NCBI GenBank assembly: GCA_964527585.1
Contig: CAZGPE010000026.1
Coordinates: 1-21,292 of the forward strand
Direction: 5' to 3'
From: Fimenecus sp964527585
Lineage (GTDB): Bacteria > Bacillota > Clostridia > Oscillospirales > Acutalibacteraceae
DNA: 21,292 bases
The translations under genes were made by a program, and so were the position numbers. This document shows, one piece after another, positions 1 to 6,669 of the stretch. Below the pieces are notes generated by a model. It was not told where the DNA came from, made no database searches, and saw nothing but the letters and a program-made list of their open reading frames with translations. How positions within the stretch are numbered: the stretch's first letter is position 1; each line of letters starts with the position of its first letter.

Positions 1-14
1 ATCTGCGGAAAGAT

Positions 15-44
15 ATTATATACTAAAATGTATAAAAAAGTCAA
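15..44 (-). promoter_or_regulatory. Leftward sigma-A-type promoter, probably for rpmH
   Basis: Read on the minus strand, TTGACT (39-44) is followed after 18 bases by a perfect TATAAT (15-20). Transcription would start near position 8 and leave the window to the left. In Firmicutes the operon next to dnaA in this direction is rpmH-rnpA-yidC. That identity is inferred from gene order and is not visible here. Confidence 0.6.
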
Positions 45-237
45 GTATTTTACTTATATTATCGCATTTTTCTTTATTTTAACAACTTGTGGTACTTTTA
101 ATATTTTTTTAATCAAAATATAGTATATAAAAAATTAAATTCACTTTTTTTTTTTATGTTTTTCAAAAAAATTTTTCCTGCGGTAGTAGTATATATTATA
201 TATAAATAAATATATAAATTAAAACCATTATAAAGTA

Positions 238-266
238 TTGAAAAAAGAAAAACATTATGTTAAAAT
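238..266 (+). promoter_or_regulatory. dnaA promoter (extended -10)
   Basis: TTGAAA at 238-243 is separated by exactly 17 bases from TAAAAT at 261-266, and TGT (258-260) directly before the -10 makes it an extended -10. The start point would fall near 273, giving a dnaA leader of roughly 137 bases. It is the best-matching promoter in the gap. Confidence 0.6.
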
Positions 267-409
267 GTTAGTTGCTATATTTTTGATTTTTTCGCCTTAT
301 ATTTGCTTTTTATATATTTTAGGCTTTTTTAATCAAATTTATATTAAAATTAAAAATAGCGTATTTTAATTAAAATTATAAAAATAACCGAAACAGGAGT
401 TTTGTTTTT

Positions 410-1729
410 ATGGAATCCTTAAATGATATGTGGTCTGCCGTATGTAACTGTGCGGTTGAAAAACATAATGTTAATGCCGAAGCTTTTGAATTGTGGTTTA
501 AGCCTATAACTCTTAAATCTTTTGACGGACAAAAAGCAGTTCTCGGAATAAAAAATGATTTTCTTTTTTCAATTATTAAAAATAAGTATTCTTCGCTTAT
601 AAACGAAGCATTTAATGAAGTTATCGGTTTCAATGTTGAAATTGAATTTATTGTTGATCAACTTAAAGACGGAGAATTTGAACAAAAAGATAAAAATACT
701 TCAGCTTCTTTAAGAACTCTCGGAGACTGTTTTGATAACTTTGTTGTAGGTAAATCAAATAATTATGCTTATGCCGCAGCAAAAAAAGTAGCGGAAGATC
801 CGGGAAAATCATACAATCCTCTTTATATATACGGAAAATCCGGACTCGGAAAAACTCATCTTCTTAAAGCAATAGAAAATGAAATGAAAAGAAGAAATCC
901 CGATGCTAATATAATTTATATAACAAGTGAAAATTTTACAAATGACCTTGTTTACCATATAAGAAATAAAACAACTTATGATTTTCGTGATAAATACAGA
1001 AACTGTGATGCTCTTTTAATGGACGATATTCAGTTTATCGCACAAAAAGAACAAACAGAAGAAGAATTTTTCCATACCTTTAACGCTCTTACCGAATACG
1101 GAAAACAAATTGTTCTCACTTCGGACAGGCCTCCCAATGAAATTCAAATTCTTCAGGAAAGATTAAAAACAAGATTTGAATGGGGACTTATGGCAGATAT
1201 TCAGCCACCCGATTTTGAAACAAGAATGGCTATTATTAAAAATAAAGCCGAGCAGTATGAATTTAATATTTCAGACGATATTGTTGAATTCTTCGCTCAA
1301 GAAGTTAAAAACAATGTCCGTCAACTTGAAAGTGCCGTTAAAAAATTAAAATCTCTTTGTATTCTCTCAAATTCAAAACCTAATTTAGAAACAGCAAAAG
1401 AAGCTATCAAAGAACTTACCACATATAATCAGCCTATTTCTGTAATCAATACAAAAATAATTGAAAATGTAGGTAATACATACGGTATTTCATCTGAAAA
1501 TATTATGTCGGATAAAAGAGATAAAAATATTAAAGATGCACGACAGATTTCAATGTATATCATCCGTGAAATAACAGGTATTTCTCTTGATGAAATCGGA
1601 AAATATTTCGGTGGAAAAACTCATTCAACAGTTAAACACTCTATTGATAAAGTAAGAAATATGATGGATGAAGATTTTCAATTCAGAAAAACGGTAGAAG
1701 ATATTATAAAAAATGTTAAAGATTATTGA
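410..1729 (+). CDS. dnaA: Chromosomal replication initiator DnaA
   Basis: This 439-residue AAA+ ATPase binds DnaA boxes, oligomerises on ATP and opens the origin. An N-terminal domain (about 1-80) is followed by a short linker. The AAA+ domain has the Walker A stretch GKSGLGKT at 142-149 and Walker B aspartates at 205-206. The C-terminal DNA-binding domain begins near 350. An AGGAG at 395-399 sits 10 bases before the ATG. The recognition helix reads GGKTHSTV (401-408) where E. coli and B. subtilis have GGRDHTTV. The position matching E. coli Asp433 is Thr404, Thr435 is Ser406, and Pro423 is Asp. The arginine matching E. coli Arg399, which reads the minor groove, is kept. These are base-contacting positions, so the protein may read a variant box. 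Length and synteny are normal and identity is certain. Confidence 0.99.
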   Translation: MESLNDMWSAVCNCAVEKHNVNAEAFELWFKPITLKSFDGQKAVLGIKNDFLFSIIKNKYSSLINEAFNEVIGFNVEIEFIVDQLKDGEFEQKDKNTSASLRTLGDCFDNFVVGKSNNYAYAAAKKVAEDPGKSYNPLYIYGKSGLGKTHLLKAIENEMKRRNPDANIIYITSENFTNDLVYHIRNKTTYDFRDKYRNCDALLMDDIQFIAQKEQTEEEFFHTFNALTEYGKQIVLTSDRPPNEIQILQERLKTRFEWGLMADIQPPDFETRMAIIKNKAEQYEFNISDDIVEFFAQEVKNNVRQLESAVKKLKSLCILSNSKPNLETAKEAIKELTTYNQPISVINTKIIENVGNTYGISSENIMSDKRDKNIKDARQISMYIIREITGISLDEIGKYFGGKTHSTVKHSIDKVRNMMDEDFQFRKTVEDIIKNVKDY

Positions 1730-1734
1730 TAAAG

Positions 1735-1803
1735 TTTTCGACAAGTTTTCGTTTTGAACGGTTAAGTTTTGAACAGTTAATATTCATCTACCGGTTTTCG
1801 ACA
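1735..1803 (+). repeat. Cluster of variant DnaA boxes
   Basis: Four box-like 9-mers in one orientation: TTTTCGACA at 1735-1743 and again at 1795-1803, TTTTGAACG at 1752-1760 and TTTTGAACA at 1767-1775. A half-match TTTTCG lies at 1746-1751. Each is preceded by G. TTTTCGACA differs from the canonical TTATCCACA at positions 3 and 6. A binding role is inferred from the repetition and location. Confidence 0.55.
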
Positions 1804-1826
1804 TTTTCAGTTGTTTTTTAATCCTG

Positions 1827-1899
1827 TTTTAGACTTATAAAAATATTATAAAAGATATTGATAAATAAGGATTTTTAAGAGTTTTAACAATTTTAGACA
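1827..1899 (+). repeat. Two further variant DnaA boxes
   Basis: TTTTAGACT at 1827-1835 and TTTTAGACA at 1891-1899 extend the TTTTNGACA family. The second site ends one base before the C-tract that leads into the trio elements, which is where the box that nucleates unwinding is expected. Confidence 0.5.
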
Positions 1900-1903
1900 C
1901 CCC

Positions 1904-1921
1904 CTACTGATAATACTAATT
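1904..1921 (+). other. DnaA-trio-like element
   Basis: After the C-tract (1900-1904) the top strand reads CTA CTG ATA ATA CTA ATT. The bottom strand is therefore 3'-GAT GAC TAT TAT GAT TAA-5', close to the 3'-(G/A)AT-5' repeats onto which DnaA assembles as single-stranded DNA opens. Two trios are exact and three keep the central position. AT-only DNA follows to 1935. Confidence 0.5.
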
Positions 1922-1958
1922 AAATTATTATTTGTTATGATAAGAAAGGAAAAATTTT

Positions 1959-3059
1959 ATGAAATTCGTTTGCGATACTCAAAAATTCTCTGAAATATGT
2001 TCAAATATTCAGCGTTCGGTATCAAGTAAATCCACAATTCCCGCAATTGAAGGAATTTTACTTACAACTGCGGATAATTCAATAACCGTTACAGGTTACG
2101 ATCTTGAAGTAGGTGTAATTACTTCAATAGAAGCAAAAGTAGAAGAACAAGGCAGTATAATTCTTAACGCAAAAATACTCTGTGATATTTTAAGAAATTT
2201 GCCGGCGCCTACGGTAAGAATAGAATCCGATGAAAGAATGACAACAAAAATTAAAAGCGGAGAAGCGGAATTTTCTCTTATCGGTATAAATGCACAGGAA
2301 TATCCTGAACTTCCTTCTGTAAACAGCAGTTTTCCTATTGTCGTAAAAGGCGGAATTCTTAAAGATATGATAAGAAAAACAATTTTCGCAACAGCCGAAA
2401 ATGACAATAAAGTTGTTCATACCGGTGTAAGATTTGAAATAGGAAACTCTCTTATCCGTTTAGTAGCCGTTGACGGATTCAGACTTGCTATAAGAAATGA
2501 ACCTATTGATTATCAGGGAGAAGAACAGATTTTTGTAGTTCCTAAAAAAACTCTTAACGAAATAATAAAACTTATAATAAATGATGATGTTGCTGTTTCT
2601 CTTAATATAGGAAAAAGACATATTGTTTTTGAAATAGGAAGTTATATTGTTGTTTCAAGACTTCTTGACGGAGAATTCTTAAATTATAAATCCGCAATTG
2701 CAATAAATGAAACAACAAAAGTAGAAGTTAATACAAGAATGCTGATAAACAGTATTGAAAGAACATCACTTATGATTACGGACAGAGCAAAAAGCCCGAT
2801 CAGATGTATATTCGATGAAGATACAATAAAAATTTCTTCTATCACTTCATTAGGTACCGCAAACGATAAATTACCTGCAAAAATAGAAGGAAATAAAATT
2901 GAAATCGGATTTAATAACAAATTTTTAATTGATGCACTTAAAGTATGCGATACAGATGAAATAATGATAAAACTCGGAAGTCCCGTTCTTCCGATAATAA
3001 TAGTTCCGAAACAAGGCGATAATTTCTTATTCCTTGTTCTTCCGGTAAAACTTAAGTAA
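1959..3059 (+). CDS. dnaN: DNA polymerase III beta subunit (sliding clamp)
   Basis: This 366-residue ring-forming clamp holds the replicative polymerase on DNA. The N-terminus (KFVCDTQKFSEICSNIQRSV), the central domain with VAVDGFRLAIR at about 170-180, and the C-terminal LPVKLK tail follow the beta-clamp pattern, with three tandem clamp folds expected over this length. An AAAGGA at 1945-1950 precedes the ATG by 8 bases. The stop at 3057-3059 is one base from the next start, so the two genes are probably co-translated. The gene lies directly after the putative origin, as in most Firmicutes. Confidence 0.98.
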   Translation: MKFVCDTQKFSEICSNIQRSVSSKSTIPAIEGILLTTADNSITVTGYDLEVGVITSIEAKVEEQGSIILNAKILCDILRNLPAPTVRIESDERMTTKIKSGEAEFSLIGINAQEYPELPSVNSSFPIVVKGGILKDMIRKTIFATAENDNKVVHTGVRFEIGNSLIRLVAVDGFRLAIRNEPIDYQGEEQIFVVPKKTLNEIIKLIINDDVAVSLNIGKRHIVFEIGSYIVVSRLLDGEFLNYKSAIAINETTKVEVNTRMLINSIERTSLMITDRAKSPIRCIFDEDTIKISSITSLGTANDKLPAKIEGNKIEIGFNNKFLIDALKVCDTDEIMIKLGSPVLPIIIVPKQGDNFLFLVLPVKLK

Positions 3060-3060
3060 T

Positions 3061-3309
3061 ATGAAAAAAATAAAAATTGCGGCTAAAATTGCCGAAAAAG
3101 AAAAAGAACAGTTAAAAATAAATACTGATTTTATAAGACTTGATGCTGCTTTGAAACTTGCCGATATTGCCGTAACGGGAGGACAGGCAAAAATAATCAT
3201 AAGCGAAGAAGAGATAAAAATAGACGGAGTTCCGTGTATTCAAAGAGGAAAAAAATTAAGATCCGGTGATAGTTTTGAATACGGAAGAAAAATTTATGAA
3301 ATCGTTTAA
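3061..3309 (+). CDS. yaaA: YaaA-type S4-domain RNA-binding protein
   Basis: This 82-residue protein carries an S4-like RNA-binding fold. From about residue 22 it reads TDFIRLDAALKLADIAVTGG, then IIISEEEIKIDGVPCIQRGKKLRSGD, the usual pattern of the small S4 protein between dnaN and recF. B. subtilis YaaA from this locus is linked to ribosome assembly, and the same role is inferred here. Compared with YaaA there is an extra lysine-rich leader of about 18 residues. No Shine-Dalgarno is visible and the ATG lies one base after the dnaN stop, so translation is probably coupled to dnaN. I see no later ATG that would remove the extension. Confidence 0.9.
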   Translation: MKKIKIAAKIAEKEKEQLKINTDFIRLDAALKLADIAVTGGQAKIIISEEEIKIDGVPCIQRGKKLRSGDSFEYGRKIYEIV

Positions 3310-3321
3310 GGAAATTTAATT

Positions 3322-4413
3322 ATGACCGTAAACAGACTCTCTGTAATTGATTACAGAAATATAGATTATATTGAAATTCAGCCTTCTGAAAATGTAAATA
3401 TAATTTTCGGTGAAAATGCTCAGGGAAAAACAAATTTACTTGAAAGTATATGGCTTTTTACGGGATGTAAAAGTTTCAGAACAAAAAAAGATAACGAACT
3501 GCTCGGATTTAATAAAAATTTTGCTAAAAACGAGATGGATTTTTTTGCAAAAGGAAGAAATCAAAATGCGGTTATGTTTATCGAAAAAAAACGAAGCGTA
3601 AAAAGAAACGGAGTTGAATTAAAATCTCCTGCCGAAATGATAGGAGAGTTTAATGCGGTTATTTTTTCTCCGTCTCACTTATCTTTAATTAAAGAAGGAC
3701 CTATTAACAGAAGAAAATTTCTCGATACAGCTTTATGTCAATTAAAACCGAATTACGCAAAGGTTTTAGCGAGATATAACAGAGCGTTGGAACAGAGAAA
3801 TGCTCTTTTGAAAGATATACAGTATCATTCCGAATTGTACGATACGCTTGATATATGGGATGATAAGTTATCTTTATATGCTTCGATGATTGTTAGCGAG
3901 AGAATTAAATATACAAAAATATTATCCGAAAATGCCGAAACAATTTATTTTGGACTTTCGGACGGAAAAGAAAAATTAGAAATTGATTATATAAATAATT
4001 CGGGATTTTACAGCGAAGATATTTATGAAATAAAGGATTTTCTTTTTCAAAGACTTCAACAGACAAGAAGAGAAGATATTTTTAATAAAATAACAAGTAT
4101 AGGCCCTCAGAGAGATGATATTGATATAAAAATAAATTCACTAAGTGCAAGAAAATTTGGTTCTCAGGGACAACAGAGATCATGTGCTCTCGCTCTTAAA
4201 TTGAGTGAAGCGAATATAGTAAAAGAAATGACAGGAGAAGAACCTATAATTTTACTTGATGATGTAATGAGTGAATTAGATGTAAAAAGACAGGATTACA
4301 TACTTAATAATCTCAGTCAAAGACAGGTTTTTATTACTTGTTGCGATCCGGCAAATGTTTTAAGAATGTGCGAAGGTAAAACTTTTCATATTGAAAAAGG
4401 AAGGTTGATATAA
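3322..4413 (+). CDS. recF: DNA replication and repair protein RecF
   Basis: This 363-residue ABC/SMC-like ATPase helps load RecA at single-strand gaps. Walker A is GENAQGKT at 30-37, the ABC signature is in GSQGQQR at 280-286, and Walker B ends in Asp313-Asp314 within ILLDDVMSELD. Full length is normal. AAGGAA lies about 9 bases before the ATG. The stop shares its last A with the next start (TAATG), giving tight coupling to the downstream gene. Confidence 0.98.
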   Translation: MTVNRLSVIDYRNIDYIEIQPSENVNIIFGENAQGKTNLLESIWLFTGCKSFRTKKDNELLGFNKNFAKNEMDFFAKGRNQNAVMFIEKKRSVKRNGVELKSPAEMIGEFNAVIFSPSHLSLIKEGPINRRKFLDTALCQLKPNYAKVLARYNRALEQRNALLKDIQYHSELYDTLDIWDDKLSLYASMIVSERIKYTKILSENAETIYFGLSDGKEKLEIDYINNSGFYSEDIYEIKDFLFQRLQQTRREDIFNKITSIGPQRDDIDIKINSLSARKFGSQGQQRSCALALKLSEANIVKEMTGEEPIILLDDVMSELDVKRQDYILNNLSQRQVFITCCDPANVLRMCEGKTFHIEKGRLI

Positions 4414-4658
4414 TGTACCTTCAAATAGGAACGGAAAATTTCATAAAAGCAGAAGATATAATAGGAATTTTTGATCTTGATAATACTACAGTCGCAAAAT
4501 CTTCAAGAGAATATCTTAATTTTGCGGAAAAAGAAAAAATTACGGAAACGGTTTCTTATGATTTACCTAAATCTTTTATAATAACTTTGGAAAAAGGAAA
4601 AAGAAAGGTATATATTTCACCGTATTCTACCAACACACTGTTTAAGAGAATAGATTAA
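4413..4658 (+). CDS. remB: RemA/RemB-family regulator (DUF370)
   Basis: This 81-residue protein begins MYLQIGTENFIKAEDIIGIF and continues with FDLDNTTVAKSSREYL, the hallmark of the DUF370 family. In B. subtilis the copy between recF and gyrB is RemB (YaaB), which with RemA promotes biofilm matrix gene expression. RemA binds DNA as a ring. The family call is firm and the regulatory role here is inferred. It overlaps recF by one base and ends 32 bases before the gyrB start. Confidence 0.92.
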   Translation: MYLQIGTENFIKAEDIIGIFDLDNTTVAKSSREYLNFAEKEKITETVSYDLPKSFIITLEKGKRKVYISPYSTNTLFKRID

Positions 4659-4680
4659 ATCAATATGAATTGAATTTAAC

Positions 4681-4685
4681 GGAGG
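4681..4685 (+). promoter_or_regulatory. Shine-Dalgarno that fixes the gyrB start
   Basis: GGAGG lies 5 bases before the ATG at 4691. An in-frame ATG at 4670 has no such site, so translation most likely begins at 4691. Confidence 0.85.
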
Positions 4686-4690
4686 ATAAA

Positions 4691-6652
4691 ATGAGCGAAG
4701 AAATTAAAAATGTAATGGAAGACGAAGAGATGAATACTCTCGTTACCGAAGAATACGGTGCGGACGCCATTCAGGTTCTTAAAGGACTTGAAGCGGTAAG
4801 AAAACGCCCCGGTATGTACATCGGTTCAACAGGCCCTAAAGGACTCCATCATCTTGTTTATGAAATTGTCGACAACTCAATTGACGAAGCATTGGCAGGA
4901 TACTGTTCTCATATTGAAGTTGAAATTTTACCGGGTGATATAATAACCGTAAGAGATAACGGTCGTGGTATTCCCGTAGGTATAAACGAAGAAGAAGGAC
5001 TTCCCGCAGTAACGGTAGTTTTAACTGTTCTTCATGCAGGCGGTAAATTCGGAGGAAGCGGATATAAAGTTTCCGGCGGTCTTCACGGTGTAGGTTCTTC
5101 TGTTGTTAATGCATTATCTGAATGGTTTGAAGTTGAAGTAAGCCAAAACGGTCATATTTACAAACAAAGATTTGAGAGAGGTAATATTGTTACCGATCTT
5201 GAAATTGTCGGAGATACCGAAGAAACGGGAACATTTATTAAATTTAAGGCGGATCCCGAAATATTTACCGAAACAACGGTTTATGAATATGAAATTCTTC
5301 AAAGAAGACTAAGAGAGCAGGCATTTCTTAATGCCGGTCTCAGAATTTCTCTTACAGATAAAAGAGATGAGGAAAATATAATAGAAGAAGTTTACTGTTA
5401 CGAAGGCGGTATTCGTTCTTTTGTCGATTTTATAAATACTTCAAGAGGATTGACTCCCGTTCACGATGAAATTTTACATTTCTCTACGGTTCAGGATGAC
5501 AGAAGTGCGGAAGTTGCAATTTCTTATAATGACGGATATAACGAAATTATACTTTCTTTTGCAAATAATGTGCGTACAATTGACGGCGGTACTCACGAAG
5601 ACGGATTTAAGACCGCACTTACCAAAGTATTTAACGATTACGGAAGAAAATTCAAACTTCTCAAAGATAACGATAAAAATCTTTCGGGTGATGATGTCCG
5701 TGAAGGACTTACGGTTGTTATCAGCGTAAAACTTACCGAAGCGGAATTTGAAGGACAGACAAAAGGTAAACTCGGAAATACCGAAATGAAATCTCTTGTA
5801 AACAAAATGCTTTATGAGAAACTCATGACATATTTCGAAGAAAATCCGACAGTTGCAAAAGCGATTTTCACAAAAGCACTTGATGCTTCGAGAGCAAGAG
5901 AAGCTGCAAGAAAAGCAAGAGATACCGCAAGAAGAAAATCGGCATTTGAAGGAAATTCACTTCCCGGAAAACTTGCAGACTGTATTGAAAAAACTCCCGA
6001 AAACACAGAATTGTTTATCGTCGAGGGAGATTCGGCGGGAGGTTCCGCAAAAGAAGGAAGAGACAGCAGAATTCAGGCAATACTTCCTCTTTGGGGTAAA
6101 ATGCTTAATGTTGAAAAAGCGAGAATAGATAAAGTTATCGGAAACGATAAACTTACTCCTGTTGTTCTTGCATTGGGAACAGGAATAGGCGATGAATTCG
6201 ATATTTCAAAAATCAGATATCATAAAATCGTAATTATGGCCGATGCCGATGTCGACGGTCAGCATATCAGAACGCTTCTTTTAACATTTTTCTTCAGATA
6301 TATGAGACCTTTGATTGAGGAAGGTTATATTTATATCGCTCAACCCCCTCTTTTCAAAATTTCAAAGGGTAAAAGTTTCAAATATGCTTATTCGGATGAA
6401 GAAAGAGACAGAATTTCCGCTGAAATGGGAGAAAAATGCGACATTCAGCGATATAAAGGTCTCGGTGAGATGGATCCGGAACAGTTATGGGAAACAACAA
6501 TGGATCCCTCAACAAGAATTATGCTTCGGGTAACACTTGAAGACGCAATGGAAGCAGATGAAACATTCTCGATTCTTATGGGTGATAAAGTCGAACCGAG
6601 AAGAGAGTTTATAGAGAAAAACGCAAAGTATGTTCAAAACCTTGATATTTAA
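4691..6652 (+). CDS. gyrB: DNA gyrase subunit B
   Basis: This 653-residue ATPase subunit of gyrase drives negative supercoiling together with GyrA. The GHKL ATP site is seen in EIVDNSIDEALAGY, the RDNGRGIP motif and the glycine-rich GGLHGVGSSVVNALS loop. The Toprim domain has EGDSAG at 445-450 and the metal-binding DADVD at 518-522. The tail motif QRYKGLGEMDPEQLW is intact. The position matching E. coli Lys447 is Trp (LPLWGKMLNVEKAR). The ATG at 4691 is chosen over the one at 4670 because of its GGAGG. gyrA follows 17 bases later, so the two subunits are co-transcribed. Confidence 0.99.
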   Translation: MSEEIKNVMEDEEMNTLVTEEYGADAIQVLKGLEAVRKRPGMYIGSTGPKGLHHLVYEIVDNSIDEALAGYCSHIEVEILPGDIITVRDNGRGIPVGINEEEGLPAVTVVLTVLHAGGKFGGSGYKVSGGLHGVGSSVVNALSEWFEVEVSQNGHIYKQRFERGNIVTDLEIVGDTEETGTFIKFKADPEIFTETTVYEYEILQRRLREQAFLNAGLRISLTDKRDEENIIEEVYCYEGGIRSFVDFINTSRGLTPVHDEILHFSTVQDDRSAEVAISYNDGYNEIILSFANNVRTIDGGTHEDGFKTALTKVFNDYGRKFKLLKDNDKNLSGDDVREGLTVVISVKLTEAEFEGQTKGKLGNTEMKSLVNKMLYEKLMTYFEENPTVAKAIFTKALDASRAREAARKARDTARRKSAFEGNSLPGKLADCIEKTPENTELFIVEGDSAGGSAKEGRDSRIQAILPLWGKMLNVEKARIDKVIGNDKLTPVVLALGTGIGDEFDISKIRYHKIVIMADADVDGQHIRTLLLTFFFRYMRPLIEEGYIYIAQPPLFKISKGKSFKYAYSDEERDRISAEMGEKCDIQRYKGLGEMDPEQLWETTMDPSTRIMLRVTLEDAMEADETFSILMGDKVEPRREFIEKNAKYVQNLDI

Positions 6653-6669
6653 GAAAAAGAGGAAAAACG

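Larger units (their letters stand above)
1..409. other. AT-rich gap upstream of dnaA
   Basis: No coding sequence is supported in this 409-base stretch. It is almost entirely A and T, with an 11-T run at 145-155 and a TA-rich tract at about 190-220. It holds a leftward promoter at 15-44 and the dnaA promoter at 238-266. The dnaA leader (about 273-409) contains an AT-only imperfect hairpin (348-358 with 362-371, loop GCG). I found no TTATCCACA or TTTTNGACA site here, so the DnaA-binding part of the origin appears to lie on the other side of dnaA. The AT-richness still fits an origin-flanking region. Confidence 0.7.
1730..1958. other. Putative oriC unwinding region (dnaA-dnaN gap)
   Basis: This 229-base non-coding gap contains a cluster of TTTTNGACA-like sites, a C-tract and CTA-type trinucleotides, then an AT-rich stretch before dnaN. 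The order of boxes, GC-rich spacer, DnaA-trios and AT-rich unwinding element matches the basal unwinding system described in B. subtilis, which lies in the same gap. All box-like sites point the same way, toward the trio. Calling it oriC is inference from position plus this layout. Confidence 0.7.

Noticed and set aside
184..192. TAGTAGTAT next to GC-rich CCTGCGG upstream of dnaA, resembling a DnaA-trio
   Set aside because: On the strand where it reads CTA CTA, the GC-rich part is on the wrong side and no box-like site adjoins it.
1933..1941. TGTTATGAT as an extended -10 for dnaN
   Set aside because: It lies only 17 bases before the dnaN ATG, so a transcript would begin at or after the ribosome site, and no -35 is present.
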